64,000 nt of DNA from Sphingopyxis sp. FD7 (GCF_003609835.1 NZ_AP017898.1:1984001-2048000); one strand, 5' to 3'. Shown: positions 18,688 through 28,167, counted from the first letter of the stretch. Program-made: numbers and translations. The notes: generated by a model not told the origin, from the sequence alone.

Positions 18688-19326
18688 ATGAGCATGCCCG
18701 TTAAAAACATAAAATTTGGCGAGATAGACGCGAAGAATGAAGTATTCGAGCAAGGGCGAACTGGAAGTCACGTTTTCAAAAACTCATTTCAGATACCGCC
18801 AGGCATTGAAATGCACAAACTCACCAGCGGCGCGAAGTACTTTATTCACGGTCAAAAGGGGTGCGGAAAGACCGCATTACTTTTATATCTGAAATCTATT
18901 TTAGATGAGAGTAACTGCAAGACAAAAACTATACTTTTCAAATCTGGAATAACTGAGCCGGAGCGGCAAAAAATTGCCGCAGGTCAAGGCTTCCAGATTG
19001 TACAACAAAACGACATTCCGGTCGTTGAATACGATTATAAGATCAACTGGCTCTGGTACATATATAGGAATCTTCTTAGAGAGGTTTCTGAAGACCAAGT
19101 GTTTGAAGGGAAAGACACTCTTTCATCTCTAAAAAGGCTCCTAGGTATCCACGCCGAAACCAGCACCTCCTTCTTGTCAGACCTAACCACAAAGAGAATC
19201 AAAGCCCATGCAAAAGCCGGCATTGGAGCAGGCCCCTTCTCAGGCGAAATTGGAGCCGAAATCGAAGCAGTTAGCCAAAACGATGAAAATATAGAAATAG
19301 AAATAATAGAAATTGTTGAAAGACAC
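18688..19326 (+). pseudogene. P-loop ATPase, 5' part, interrupted by an IS3-family element
   Basis: Codons 1-213 of a gene split by the IS at 19327-20595. The Walker A motif is in YFIHGQKGCGKTALLLYLKS (about residues 51-70). The region is clearly AT-richer than the neighbours and has different codon use, which suggests horizontal acquisition. Joined to the 3' part it gives 525 residues in one frame. The overall look (single early P-loop, FDELELF Walker B, long helical C terminus) resembles Sll1717-type P-loop ATPases, but this family name is tentative. On its own the fragment ends three bases into the IS, at a TGA at 19327-19329. Confidence 0.85.
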
Positions 19327-19358
19327 TGACGTGACCCCCTGGTTTCCACCAGCGGGGA

Positions 19359-20270
19359 TTAGAGCCCAGCAGCTTTGTTGCGCATGAGCGCAGTGTAAGC
19401 AATGGCCTGTGCAGCGGAGCCCGAAGGGCGTAGCTGCACAGGCCATTGCTTATGCAGTTCGGCGGCGAACGCCGCCGGTGTCTCATATCCAAGGGCCGAG
19501 TGTGGCCGCGCCTGGTTGTAATCTTCGGCCCAGGCCGCGATCACTGTGCGGGCATGATCGAGGTCGAGGAACAGCGTCTCGTTCAGAAGCTCATCGCGCA
19601 TCCGGCCATTGAAGCTCTCGACATAGCCGTTCTGCATCGGCTTGCCCGGCGCGATATAATGCCACTCGACCCCGACCTCACCGCACCATGCGAGCACCGC
19701 GTTCGATGTCAGCTCGGTCCCATTGTCGCTGACGATCATCCCCGGTCTGCCGCGCTCCTCGATCAGATCGCTGAGCTCGCGCACGACCCGGCGCCCGGAG
19801 ATCGACGTGTCGGGCACCGCGCGCAGGCACTCCCGCGTGACATCGTCCACGATGTTGAGCACCCGGAACCGCCGACCTGACGCCATCTGATCATGCACAA
19901 AGTCGAGGCTCCACCGCTGGTTCGGCAGCGCGAGCACCGGTGCGGGCGCCCGCGCACCGATCGCCCGGCGCCGGTTGCGTCTTCGTCGGACCATCAGCCC
20001 CTCCTCTCGATACAGGCGCTGGGTCTTCTTCCTGTTGATCATCACGCCCTCCCGGCGCAGCAGGATATGCAGGCGCCGATAACCGAACCGGCGACGCTGC
20101 TGCGCCAACTCGCGCAGCTTCTCCCGAACCTCGGCATCGTCGCCACGCTGCGACCGGTAGCGCATGCTCTTCCGATCGGCGCCTGTGACACGGCACGCCC
20201 GCCGCTCGCTCATCCCATGGCAAGCCTGGAGATGGGCGACCGCTTCCCGCTGAACGGCGGGCGTCACCAT
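19359..20270 (-). CDS. IS3-family transposase OrfB (DDE integrase domain)
   Basis: A 303-residue rve-type integrase. An HTH_21-like N-terminal region ([27 protein letters not shown]) precedes the DDE core: first Asp in [10 protein letters not shown], second in [11 protein letters not shown], Glu in [14 protein letters not shown]. It normally acts as an OrfAB fusion made by -1 frameshifting on the A7 run just before its ATG. The last 35 or so residues ([20 protein letters not shown]) are coded by a 19-bp inverted repeat, unlike most relatives I know. Confidence 0.95.
   Translation of the reverse strand: MVTPAVQREAVAHLQACHGMSERRACRVTGADRKSMRYRSQRGDDAEVREKLRELAQQRRRFGYRRLHILLRREGVMINRKKTQRLYREEGLMVRRRRNRRRAIGARAPAPVLALPNQRWSLDFVHDQMASGRRFRVLNIVDDVTRECLRAVPDTSISGRRVVRELSDLIEERGRPGMIVSDNGTELTSNAVLAWCGEVGVEWHYIAPGKPMQNGYVESFNGRMRDELLNETLFLDLDHARTVIAAWAEDYNQARPHSALGYETPAAFAAELHKQWPVQLRPSGSAAQAIAYTALMRNKAAGL
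19397..19451. repeat. 19-bp perfect inverted repeat within the transposase 3' end
   Basis: AAGCAATGGCCTGTGCAGC (19397-19415) and its exact complement (19433-19451) flank a 17-bp loop. It lies inside the orfB reading frame about 70 bp from the left end of the IS. It could form a strong mRNA hairpin. Confidence 0.93.
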
Positions 20271-20530
20271 TTTTTTGTGAGAAGATCCTTCAGCGCCGCA
20301 TTGTCCAGCATCGAGTCCGCAAGCAACCGCTTCAGCTTCGCGTTCTCGTCCTCGAGCGAGCGTAGCCGCTTCGCCTCCGACACCTCAAGGCCGCCATACT
20401 TGGCCTTCCAGTTGTAGATCGTTGCTTCCGACACCCCGTGTCGCCGCGCCAGCTCGCCGGTCTTCGCGCCCGCCTCCGCTTCCTTCAACACCCCGATGAT
20501 CTGCTCTTCCGAAAACCTCAAACGCTTCAT
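20264..20530 (-). CDS. IS3-family OrfA (helix-turn-helix protein)
   Basis: An 88-residue protein with an HTH ([40 protein letters not shown]) and a C-terminal leucine-zipper-like helix ([20 protein letters not shown]). It binds the IS ends and supplies the N terminus of the OrfAB transposase. It ends [10 protein letters not shown] over an A7 stretch that is the likely -1 frameshift site into orfB. Confidence 0.95.
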   Translation of the reverse strand: MKRLRFSEEQIIGVLKEAEAGAKTGELARRHGVSEATIYNWKAKYGGLEVSEAKRLRSLEDENAKLKRLLADSMLDNAALKDLLTKKW

Positions 20531-20595
20531 CTGTCCGTCCTTCCTTCAAGACCGGACTCTAATCACTGTTGGAGGAAAATCAGGGGGTCACGTCA

Positions 20596-21538
20596 ACACA
20601 TAGGTAAAGTTAAAATTTATCCCAGGCGTCGAACAGCACTGCTGTTTGATGAGTTGGAATTATTTTGGAATAAAACAGATCAAAGATCAAGAGATTTATT
20701 TCTTATTCGAGATTTGTTATATGCTGTATCTCGCTGCAACCAAACATTTGGAATGGATACGGCGGCCCTCATGGTTGTAGCCTGCGTTCGGTCGGAGGTT
20801 CTTCACGAAGTTAACAGAGTAGGTCCCGAGATTAGCAGAGACGTGGACGATTTTGGTGTCCGCGTGAACTGGAACGTTACAATCGAAAACGAAAATCAGC
20901 CCATTTTACGCATCGTCGAGGCAAAGATAAATGCGTCCGAAATCGAGTCCGATGAAGAACCAACCCATCCGGAAGAAATTTGGGTAAAATATTTTCCAAG
21001 GAGTGCGTTTGGTAGGAAGTTCAAGCAGTATATTCTTGATAATGCGATGTTTAAGCCAAGAAATATAGTTAATATGTTGACACTGGCGCGCGATCTGAGA
21101 CCAGATGATCACTCAATATCATTTTCATCTATTGATCAAGTTCAGTTAGAATTCTCTAAGAGAACTTGGCGGGAAATTGAAGAAGAACTTTCCGGAGAAT
21201 ATTCATCTGATGAAGTTGCGGCGATAAAATCTACACTCATAGGATTCGCGTCAGAGTTTGATATTCCAAAACTACAAAAGAGAATAGATCACCTTTCCAA
21301 ATTCGATCCAAACGTTCATTCTTTTTCATCAAAGTATAAAGCATTTGATATGATAACTTCTCTGTACAGAGTTGGAGCGATTGGAAATCTGTATTTTGTT
21401 GGAAGCGCCAAGAAGGAGATCCGTTTTGGATGGATATTCCGCGATAACTACGATCCACTCTACGACAAGAAATTCATGGTTCACGAGTCTCTAAGAAAAT
21501 TTCTGCAACTCTCCTTTAGGGCTGAGGGGAAAAAGTGA
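20596..21538 (+). pseudogene. P-loop ATPase, 3' part, after the IS
   Basis: Begins with the second ACAC copy of the target duplication. Codon 214 (ATA, at 20600) continues exactly from His213 of the 5' part, reading HIGKVKIYPRRRTALLFDEL. The segment ALLFDELELFW resembles a Walker B strand with the catalytic acidic pair. The rest is helical and charged, with no recognisable nuclease or membrane motif, ending FLQLSFRAEGKK. AT-rich like the 5' part. No good start codon or ribosome site lies near the break, so this half is probably silent. Confidence 0.83.
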
Positions 21539-21551
21539 CGTGGTCTTTTAC

Positions 21552-21590
21552 ATGACACTTCCATGACACTCCCTGTCACAAACACGTCAC
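21552..21590 (+). promoter_or_regulatory. Tandem Pho-box-like array upstream of pstS
   Basis: Two pairs of 7-bp half-sites, each with a 4-bp spacer: ATGACAC-TTCC-ATGACAC (21552-21569) and CTGTCAC-AAAC-ACGTCAC (21573-21590). The 11-bp period is that of PhoB boxes. The second pair is close to the CTGTCAC consensus. The array is 82 bp upstream of the pstS start, and phoB itself lies in this cluster. Confidence 0.75.
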
Positions 21591-21671
21591 ACAAAACCCC
21601 CATTGGGCGCTCAGCGAGTCGCCGCGGGGGTGGCGGCTTGGTTCGGTAACGACCCCCGACAGGACTTTTTC

Positions 21672-22733
21672 ATGTTCAAGACATTCGCTCCCAAGATGCT
21701 TGGCGTCGCTGGCGCCGCGACGTGCGCGCTGGCGCTTTCCGCGTGCCAGGATCAGGCGTCTTCGGGTGGCGGCGCGCGCGATTATATCAGCGCGGTCGGC
21801 TCCTCCACCGTCTATCCCTTTGCCACCGCGGTCGGCGAACAATTTGCCGAAGCGACGGGCAACAAGACGCCGAAGATCGATTCGACCGGCACCGGCGGCG
21901 GCTTCGAGCGGTTCTGCGCCGGCGTCGGCGGCGACACGCCCGACATCGCGAACGCATCGCGCCGCATCAAGAAAAAGGAATTCGACACCTGTCAGGCCAA
22001 TGGCGTGAAGGACATTGTCGAAATCCAGATCGGCATCGACGGCATCGCGCTGGGCGAAGCGACACGCGGCCCCGGTTTCAAGCTGACCGAAGAAGACGTC
22101 TATAAGGCGCTGGCCGCCAACCCCTATGGCAAGCCGAACACCGCGAAGACGTGGAGAGACGTCAACCCCGCGCTGCCCGCGGTCGCGATCTCGGTTTTCG
22201 GCCCGCCGTCGACCAGCGGCACCTATGATGCGTTCAAGGAGCTGATCCTCGGCCGCGGGTGCGACGCGAACCCCGAAATGAAGGCGCTGAAGGCCAGCAA
22301 CGCCGACGAACATGAAGCGACCTGCACCACGCTGCGCGGTTCGCCCTATTATGTCGAGCAGGGCGAGAATGATAACCTCATCATCTCGAAGCTCGACAAG
22401 AATCCGACCAGCCTTGGCATATTCGGCTTTTCCTATCTCGATGCGAACAAGGACAAGATCAAGGCGGTGCCGATCCAAGGCGTCGCGCCCACTTACGCGG
22501 CGATCGCCGATGGCAGCTACCCCGGTTCGCGCCCCCTCTTCATCTATGTGAAGAAGGCGCATGTCGGCGTCGTCCCCGGCCTCGCCGAATATGTCGCCGA
22601 GTTCCTGAAGGGCGCGGCCGACGGCGGGTATCTGAACGCCAAGGGGCTGATCGTGTCGCCCAAGGCCATCGCCGACAAGGCGCGCGCCGCGGGCACCGCG
22701 ATGACCCCGCTGGATGGCAGCGAGCTGAAATAG
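21672..22733 (+). CDS. pstS: Phosphate ABC transporter substrate-binding protein PstS
   Basis: A 353-residue periplasmic phosphate-binding protein. The N terminus has a signal peptide with a lipobox (ALALSACQ), so it is likely a lipoprotein. Phosphate-contact regions are ISAVGSSTVYPF and DSTGTGGGFERFC, and ASRRIKKKEF follows. This is the PBP-like type in which Cys residues (FCAGVGG, FDTCQANG) accompany the binding site. It is the first gene of the pst cluster, behind Pho-box-like repeats and followed by a terminator-like hairpin that may set its higher expression over the permease genes. Confidence 0.95.
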   Translation: MFKTFAPKMLGVAGAATCALALSACQDQASSGGGARDYISAVGSSTVYPFATAVGEQFAEATGNKTPKIDSTGTGGGFERFCAGVGGDTPDIANASRRIKKKEFDTCQANGVKDIVEIQIGIDGIALGEATRGPGFKLTEEDVYKALAANPYGKPNTAKTWRDVNPALPAVAISVFGPPSTSGTYDAFKELILGRGCDANPEMKALKASNADEHEATCTTLRGSPYYVEQGENDNLIISKLDKNPTSLGIFGFSYLDANKDKIKAVPIQGVAPTYAAIADGSYPGSRPLFIYVKKAHVGVVPGLAEYVAEFLKGAADGGYLNAKGLIVSPKAIADKARAAGTAMTPLDGSELK

Positions 22734-22746
22734 GTTCCTCCCGCAA

Positions 22747-22786
22747 GGCGGCCGGGCGGGTTCGCCCGGTCCGGCCGCCGGTTTTT
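22747..22786 (+). terminator. Intrinsic terminator-like hairpin after pstS
   Basis: GGCGGCCGG (22747-22755) pairs with CCGGCCGCC (22771-22779) around a smaller inner hairpin, followed by GGTTTTT. It would allow partial termination between pstS and pstC. Confidence 0.8.
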
Positions 22787-22828
22787 CCCTTCGTCGAGAG
22801 GCAAGAACGATCCACTATCCCGTTCGCA

Positions 22829-22890
22829 TCGAGCGAAGTCGAGATGCCCATCCGGCATACACTCCCGAGGGGTGTCTCGACTTCGCTCGA
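22829..22890. repeat. Inverted repeat TCGAGCGAAGTCGAGA
   Basis: Exact 16-bp arms at 22829-22844 and 22875-22890. The flanks continue the partial symmetry (CCCGTTCGCA on the left; ACACGAGCGGG on the right). It occupies the pstS-pstC gap. Confidence 0.9.
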
Positions 22891-23014
22891 CACGAGCGGG
22901 GAATGGAGCGCTCGACACGAACGGGGATGTGGGTGAGAAATAGGACCGCGAGTCACGAAACTGCCATCCCGCCCCGCTTTGGGTCGGCACGGGCATGATG
23001 ATAACGGGGATCAA

Positions 23015-24391
23015 GTGACCTTCAACGCCGCCGCCCTCTTGCTGTTGATTGCGGGCCTTGCGCTGATCGGCTGGCTGGCCGGGCGCGCGCGGTCGAACCT
23101 GCTCGCGGGGCGCGCGGGGACCAAGCTGCATTCGCGGCCGCAATATCATGGCTGGTATGTCGCGCTGTGGCTGTTCGCCCCCGCGGCGATCTTTCTCGCC
23201 GTCTGGTCGTCGGTGTCGCCCGCGCTGATTACCAATCAGGTGCTGGCGAGCGAAGCGGCGCAGGGCCTGCCGAGTTTCGGGTTCGAGCGCGGGGCGATCC
23301 TGTCCGACGCGCGCGACGTGGCGCAGGGGCGCGCCGCCGAGGTGCGCCTGCCCGCCGCCGAACCGCTGGTGAAACCCTATGCCGACGCATCCCGCAAATA
23401 TGCGTGGATCGGCATCGCGGCGATGCTGGCGCTGGCGCTGGCGGGTGGGCTCTATGCGTTCACGCGCATCCGCCCCGATTTCCGCGCGCGAACGCGGGTC
23501 GAGCGGATCGTCATGCTGGTGCTGCTGCTCGCGTCGCTCGTCGCGATCCTGACGACCTTCGGCATCGTGCTGTCGCTGCTCTTCGAATCGATCCGCTTCT
23601 TCCGCCTCGTCTCGCCCGCCGAGCTATTGTTCGGCACGACCTGGGCCCCGCAGAGCGGCGCGCCGCAGCCGGGTACCTTTGGCGGCATTCCCTTGTTCTG
23701 GGGCACGGTGCTGATCGGCGCGATCATCGCGATGATCGTCGCGATCCCGATCGGGATGATGACCGCGGTATATCTGACCCAATATGCCGCGCCCGCGGTT
23801 CGCCGCTGGGTCAAGCCCCTGCTCGAGATCCTCGCGGGCGTGCCGACGGTGGTTTACGGCTATTTCGCCGCGCTGACCGTCGCGCCGGCGCTGCGCGAAT
23901 TTGCGGTGATGCTGGGCATTCCCAACGCCTCGACCGAAAGCGCGCTGGCGGCGGGGATCGTGATGGGGGTGATGATCATCCCCTTCGTCTCCTCGATGGC
24001 CGACGACAGCATCAACGCGGTGCCGCAGGCGATGCGCGACGGGTCGCTGGCATTGGGCGCGACGCCGAACGAGACGATCCGCCAGGTGCTGATCCCCGCG
24101 GCGCTGCCCGGCGTGATGGGCGGCATATTGCTCGCGGTCAGCCGCGCGATCGGCGAGACGATGATCGTCGTGATGGCGGCGGGCCTGTCGGCGAACATGA
24201 CCGCCAACCCCTTTGCCAGCGTCACCACGGTGACCGCGCAGATCGTCAAGCTGCTGACCGGCGACCAGGAGTTCGACAGCGCCAAGACGCTCGCCGCCTT
24301 TGCGCTGGGGCTGGTGCTGTTCATCGTCACCCTGCTGCTCAACATCGCCGCGCTGCGGATCGTGAAAAAGTATCGTGAAGCTTATGAATAG
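23015..24391 (+). CDS. pstC: Phosphate ABC transporter permease PstC
   Basis: About 458 residues, longer than classical PstC because of an extra N-terminal membrane helix and a periplasmic segment (about 60-140) before the BPD-type permease core. The core has the coupling motif region DGSLALGATPNETIRQVLIPAALPG (EAA-like loop) and roughly six membrane helices. It pairs with PstA to form the phosphate channel. I chose the GTG at 23015, with AGCGGGG-like purines not obvious; the frame is open further upstream, so the start is uncertain. pstA overlaps its 3' end by 8 bp. Confidence 0.93.
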   Translation: MTFNAAALLLLIAGLALIGWLAGRARSNLLAGRAGTKLHSRPQYHGWYVALWLFAPAAIFLAVWSSVSPALITNQVLASEAAQGLPSFGFERGAILSDARDVAQGRAAEVRLPAAEPLVKPYADASRKYAWIGIAAMLALALAGGLYAFTRIRPDFRARTRVERIVMLVLLLASLVAILTTFGIVLSLLFESIRFFRLVSPAELLFGTTWAPQSGAPQPGTFGGIPLFWGTVLIGAIIAMIVAIPIGMMTAVYLTQYAAPAVRRWVKPLLEILAGVPTVVYGYFAALTVAPALREFAVMLGIPNASTESALAAGIVMGVMIIPFVSSMADDSINAVPQAMRDGSLALGATPNETIRQVLIPAALPGVMGGILLAVSRAIGETMIVVMAAGLSANMTANPFASVTTVTAQIVKLLTGDQEFDSAKTLAAFALGLVLFIVTLLLNIAALRIVKKYREAYE

Positions 24392-25640
24392 GGACACCGC
24401 CCCCACCGACTGGAAAGCCGCGGCGATGCAGAAACGCATCGCGGGCCGCTATGCCGCCGAGCGCCGGTTCAAGATGATCGGGCTGGGCGCGGTGCTGCTG
24501 TCGGGCGCGTTCCTGGCCTTTCTGTTGTTCGTGATGGTCGGCAATGGCGCGCGCGGCTTTACCTATACGCATGTCGCGGTGCCGATCGATTTCAAGGCGA
24601 TGCCGCTGACGATCGACGCATCGCGGCTCGACGATCCCGATGCCGACCAGCTGATCGCGAACGCGGGGCTGGCCGACATCGTCGCCTTTGCCGCCGAGGA
24701 GGCGCTGGGTGACGACGGGGCCGAGCTGATCTCCGAAAATGCGTGGAAAGAGGTGCGGAGCGCGATCAAGGCCGATCCCGAGTTGCTCAATGGCAAGAGC
24801 GTGTTCGAGCTGCCAGCTTCGTCCGAAGTCGACATGATCGCCAAGGAAGGCGGTCGCGGCGAACTCGGCGCGCGGGTCGAGGCGCTGGAAAAGGCCGGCA
24901 AGCTGGGGACCGGCATCCACTGGCCCTTCTTCCGCAACGCCGACGCCACCGACCCGGCGGTCGCGGGCATCTGGGGGGCGCTCAAGGGATCGGTGCTGAC
25001 GATCATCATCGCCTTCCTGATCGCCTTTCCGACCGGCGTGCTCGCGGCGCTTTACCTTGAGGAATATGCGCCGAAGAACCGCTGGACCGACCTTATCGAA
25101 GTGTCGATCAACAATCTCGCCGCAGTGCCCTCGATCATCTTTGGCCTGCTCGCGCTGGCGGTGTTCATCAACTGGTTCGGCCTCTGCCAGGCGAGTCCGC
25201 TCGTCGGCGGGCTGACGCTCGCGCTGATGACGATGCCGGTGATCGTGATCGCCAGCCGCAACGCGATCAAGTCGGTGCCGCCGTCGATCCGCGACGCGGC
25301 GCTGGGCGTGGGCGCCAGCCCGGTGCAGGTGGTGTTCCACCACGTCCTGCCGCTCGCGCTGCCCGGCATCCTGACCGGCACGATCATCGGCATGGCGCGC
25401 GCGCTGGGCGAAACGGCGCCGCTGCTGCTCGTCGGGATGCGCGCCTTCATCGGCGACGTGCCGGGGGGCATCTGCTCGCCCTCGACCGTGCTGCCGATGC
25501 AGATTTTCCTCTGGTCGGACGAAGTCGACCGGGGCTTTGTCGAGAAAACCTCCGCCGCGATCATCGTGCTGCTTATCGTGCTGCTGTCGATGAACGCCTT
25601 TGCGATCTATCTTCGCAACAAATTCGAAAAACGCTGGTGA
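24384..25640 (+). CDS. pstA: Phosphate ABC transporter permease PstA
   Basis: About 418 residues. A long N-terminal part with one helix ([20 protein letters not shown]) and a periplasmic domain (about 60-190) precedes the permease core with the EAA-like loop [18 protein letters not shown] and the motif [14 protein letters not shown]. The enlarged N-terminal region matches the alphaproteobacterial PstA form (DUF3333 type). Translation likely starts at ATG 24384, overlapping the end of pstC; an in-frame ATG at 24375 is an alternative. Confidence 0.93.
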   Translation: MNRDTAPTDWKAAAMQKRIAGRYAAERRFKMIGLGAVLLSGAFLAFLLFVMVGNGARGFTYTHVAVPIDFKAMPLTIDASRLDDPDADQLIANAGLADIVAFAAEEALGDDGAELISENAWKEVRSAIKADPELLNGKSVFELPASSEVDMIAKEGGRGELGARVEALEKAGKLGTGIHWPFFRNADATDPAVAGIWGALKGSVLTIIIAFLIAFPTGVLAALYLEEYAPKNRWTDLIEVSINNLAAVPSIIFGLLALAVFINWFGLCQASPLVGGLTLALMTMPVIVIASRNAIKSVPPSIRDAALGVGASPVQVVFHHVLPLALPGILTGTIIGMARALGETAPLLLVGMRAFIGDVPGGICSPSTVLPMQIFLWSDEVDRGFVEKTSAAIIVLLIVLLSMNAFAIYLRNKFEKRW

Positions 25641-25642
25641 CC

Positions 25643-26440
25643 ATGACCCCCTCAACCATGACAAACGACGATCTTACCATCGCCGATCCCAAGATGCGGG
25701 CGCAGGGCGTCAACGTCTTTTACGGCGAGAAACAGGCGATCAACGATGTGTCGATCGACGTCGGCACCGACCTGGTCACCGCCTTTATCGGCCCGTCGGG
25801 GTGCGGCAAGTCGACCTTTCTGCGCTCGCTCAATCGCATGAACGACACGGTGGCGAGCGCGCGGGTGACGGGCACCATCCTGCTCGATGGCGAGGACATT
25901 TATGCGCCGTCGATGGACGTCGTGCAGCTGCGCGCGCGCGTCGGCATGGTGTTCCAGAAGCCCAATCCCTTTCCCAAGTCGATCTATGACAATGTCGCCT
26001 ATGGCCCGCGCATCCACGGCCTGGCGCCGTCGAAGGCCGACCTTGACATGATCGTCGAACGCGCGCTGGTCCGCGCCGGCCTGTGGGAAGAGGTCAAGGA
26101 CCGGCTCAGCGAAAGCGGAACCGCATTATCCGGCGGCCAGCAGCAGCGCCTGTGCATCGCGCGCGCGATCGCGGTCGACCCCGAAGTCATCCTGATGGAC
26201 GAGCCCTGCTCGGCGCTCGACCCGATCGCCACCGCGAAGATCGAGGAGCTGATCCACGAACTGCGCGGCAAATATGCGATCGTGATCGTCACGCATAACA
26301 TGCAGCAAGCGGCCCGCGTGTCGCAGCGCACCGCCTTTTTCCACCTCGGGACATTGGTCGAATATGGCAAGACCACCGACATCTTCACCAACCCGAAGCA
26401 GGAACGGACCAAGGATTATATCACGGGTCGCTATGGGTAG
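25643..26440 (+). CDS. pstB: Phosphate ABC transporter ATP-binding protein PstB
   Basis: A 265-residue ABC ATPase. Walker A is [19 protein letters not shown]; the signature is [16 protein letters not shown]; Walker B is [16 protein letters not shown]; the switch His is in [15 protein letters not shown]. The Cys in DEPCSALDP is typical of PstB. The start is ATG 25643, two bases after the pstA stop; another ATG at 25658 also fits the family. Confidence 0.96.
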   Translation: MTPSTMTNDDLTIADPKMRAQGVNVFYGEKQAINDVSIDVGTDLVTAFIGPSGCGKSTFLRSLNRMNDTVASARVTGTILLDGEDIYAPSMDVVQLRARVGMVFQKPNPFPKSIYDNVAYGPRIHGLAPSKADLDMIVERALVRAGLWEEVKDRLSESGTALSGGQQQRLCIARAIAVDPEVILMDEPCSALDPIATAKIEELIHELRGKYAIVIVTHNMQQAARVSQRTAFFHLGTLVEYGKTTDIFTNPKQERTKDYITGRYG

Positions 26441-26475
26441 AGATTTTCACGAAAATGCGGCGCTCCCACTTCCTT

Positions 26476-26578
26476 CGTCATGCTGAACTTGTTTCAGCAT
26501 CCACGGCCTGCGCTATCCATCAGCGCGGCGCAGGTGGAGAGGGCCGGTCATGGATGCTGAAACAAGTTCAGCATGACG
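26476..26578. repeat. 28-bp perfect inverted repeat, CGTCATGCTGAAC family
   Basis: Arms 26476-26503 (CGTCATGCTGAACTTGTTTC...) and 26551-26578 are exact complements separated by 47 bp. It lies in the pstB-phoU gap and could form a long hairpin in the operon transcript. Confidence 0.95.
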
Positions 26579-26636
26579 GGTTAGACAAAAGCTGGGCTCC
26601 CGATTTCAGGGCAGCCGCCAGGATAGGACAAGTAGG

Positions 26637-27356
26637 ATGGCATTAACGAACGATCATACGGTCAAAGCCTTCGACGAAGACCTCAACCGCCTGCGCGGGC
26701 TGATCAGCGAGATGGGCGGTCGCGCCGAACAGGCGCTGCTCCAGGCGATGACCGCGCTGAAACAGGGCGACCTCGACCTTGCCGCGCAGGTGGTGCGCGA
26801 CGACAGGAAGATCGACGCGCTGGAAGCCGAGGTCGAGCAGCTGGCGGTCCAGACCATTGCCCTCCGCGCCCCGATGGCCGACGATCTGCGCGAGATGATC
26901 GCGGCGCTGAAGATCGTGTCGGTCGTCGAGCGGATCGGCGATTATGCCAAGAATATCGCCAAGCGCGTCGCGCTGATGGACCAGACGCGCTCGATCGAGG
27001 CGATCCCGCTGCTGATGTCGATGTCGTCGAACGTCGCCGAACTGGTGCATGACGCGCTCGACAGCTTTGCGGCGCGCGACGCCGAACTCGCGGTGCGGGT
27101 GACCGTCCGCGACAAGAATGTCGACGATTTCTACAACAGCATCTTTCGCACCCTCGTCACCTTCATGATGGAAAATCCGAAATATATTTCGGAAAGCGCG
27201 CACCTGCTGTTCGTCGCCAAGAACCTCGAGCGCATGGGCGACCATGCGACCAACATCGCCGAGATGGTCTATTATGTCGTGACCGGCGAACATATGGAGG
27301 AGCGCGAGCGCGGCGAACAACCCGAAGATGGCGCCGCGGAGCGGGAGCAAGGCTGA
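26637..27356 (+). CDS. phoU: Phosphate-signalling complex protein PhoU
   Basis: A 239-residue all-helical protein made of two PhoU repeats. Metal-binding motifs are seen as ERIGDYAKNIAKR in the first repeat and ERMGDHATNIAEM in the second. It links the PstSCAB transporter to the PhoR kinase and dampens the Pho response when phosphate is sufficient. The charged C-terminal tail (EERERGEQPEDG) is variable in the family. Its stop overlaps the phoB start. Confidence 0.96.
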   Translation: MALTNDHTVKAFDEDLNRLRGLISEMGGRAEQALLQAMTALKQGDLDLAAQVVRDDRKIDALEAEVEQLAVQTIALRAPMADDLREMIAALKIVSVVERIGDYAKNIAKRVALMDQTRSIEAIPLLMSMSSNVAELVHDALDSFAARDAELAVRVTVRDKNVDDFYNSIFRTLVTFMMENPKYISESAHLLFVAKNLERMGDHATNIAEMVYYVVTGEHMEERERGEQPEDGAAEREQG

Positions 27357-28054
27357 TGCCGCAGCCCGACCTGCTGCTGATCGAGGATGACGAGGCGATC
27401 GCCGAGCTCATCGTCTGGCATTTCGCACGCGAGGGTTTTTCGGTCCGGCAGACGCCCGACGGCGAACAGGCGCTGGTGCTGGTCGAGGAGCGCGTCCCCG
27501 ACATCGTCCTGCTCGACTGGATGATCGAAAGCCTGCCCGGCATCGAAGTGTGCCGCCGCCTGCGCCGCAACCCCAAATCGGCGAACGTGCCGATCATCAT
27601 GCTGACCGCGCGCGGCGAGGAAGAGGACCGCATCCGCGGCCTCGAAACCGGCGCCGACGATTATGTCACCAAACCGTTCAGCCCGCGCGAACTGGTCGCG
27701 CGCGTATCGGCGGTGCTCCGCCGCCTGCGCCCCGCGCTCGCGGGCGAAATGCTGAGCTATGCCGACATCGAACTGGATTCGGTTGCGCACAAGGTCGTGC
27801 GCGGCGGCCAGGTCGTCGCGATGGGACCGACCGAGTTCCGGCTGCTGAGGCATTTCATGGAACATCCCGGCCGCGTCTTTTCGCGCGGGCAATTGCTCGA
27901 CAGCGTGTGGGGCCAGGACAGCGACATCGAACTGCGTACCGTCGACGTCCATATCCGGCGGCTGCGCAAGGCGATCAACCTGCCCGGCACCGCGGACATC
28001 ATCCGCACCGTGCGATCGGCGGGCTATGCGCTGGATGCGGGGAAGAGCATCTGA
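27356..28054 (+). CDS. phoB: Phosphate regulon response regulator PhoB
   Basis: A 232-residue OmpR/PhoB-family regulator. The receiver has the acidic pair in LLIEDDEAIAEL, phosphoacceptor Asp in IVLLDWMIESLPG, Thr in IIMLTARGEEED and Lys in YVTKPFSPRELVAR. The winged-helix DNA-binding domain follows (MGPTEFRLLRHFMEHPGRVF, TVDVHIRRLRKAI). It overlaps phoU by one base (TGATG). The Pho-box-like array upstream of pstS is its likely target. No phoR gene is found in this window. Confidence 0.95.
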   Translation: MPQPDLLLIEDDEAIAELIVWHFAREGFSVRQTPDGEQALVLVEERVPDIVLLDWMIESLPGIEVCRRLRRNPKSANVPIIMLTARGEEEDRIRGLETGADDYVTKPFSPRELVARVSAVLRRLRPALAGEMLSYADIELDSVAHKVVRGGQVVAMGPTEFRLLRHFMEHPGRVFSRGQLLDSVWGQDSDIELRTVDVHIRRLRKAINLPGTADIIRTVRSAGYALDAGKSI

Positions 28055-28167
28055 GGGACACGCCCGGGTTGGGGCACCGCAGGGGACGTTCGGCGCCTCC
28101 CCGGAACGCGGCGGCGCGGATGATGACAGCTTGCTTCCCGAAGCCGCGCTTCGTTCCGCCGTCGCCC

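Larger units (their letters stand above)
19327..20595 (-). mobile_element. IS3-family insertion sequence (IS407-like), complete
   Basis: 1269 bp. Terminal inverted repeats begin TGACGTGACCCCCTG at the left and end with its complement at the right, with further partial match including GATTAGAG inside. A 4-bp target duplication ACAC lies at 19323-19326 and 20596-20599. The TG...CA ends, 4-bp duplication and protein sequences suit the IS407 group. Two overlapping frames, orfA and orfB, are on the minus strand with an A7 slippery run at the overlap (20270-20276 as T7 on the plus strand). Both frames are intact, so the element may be active. Confidence 0.95.
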
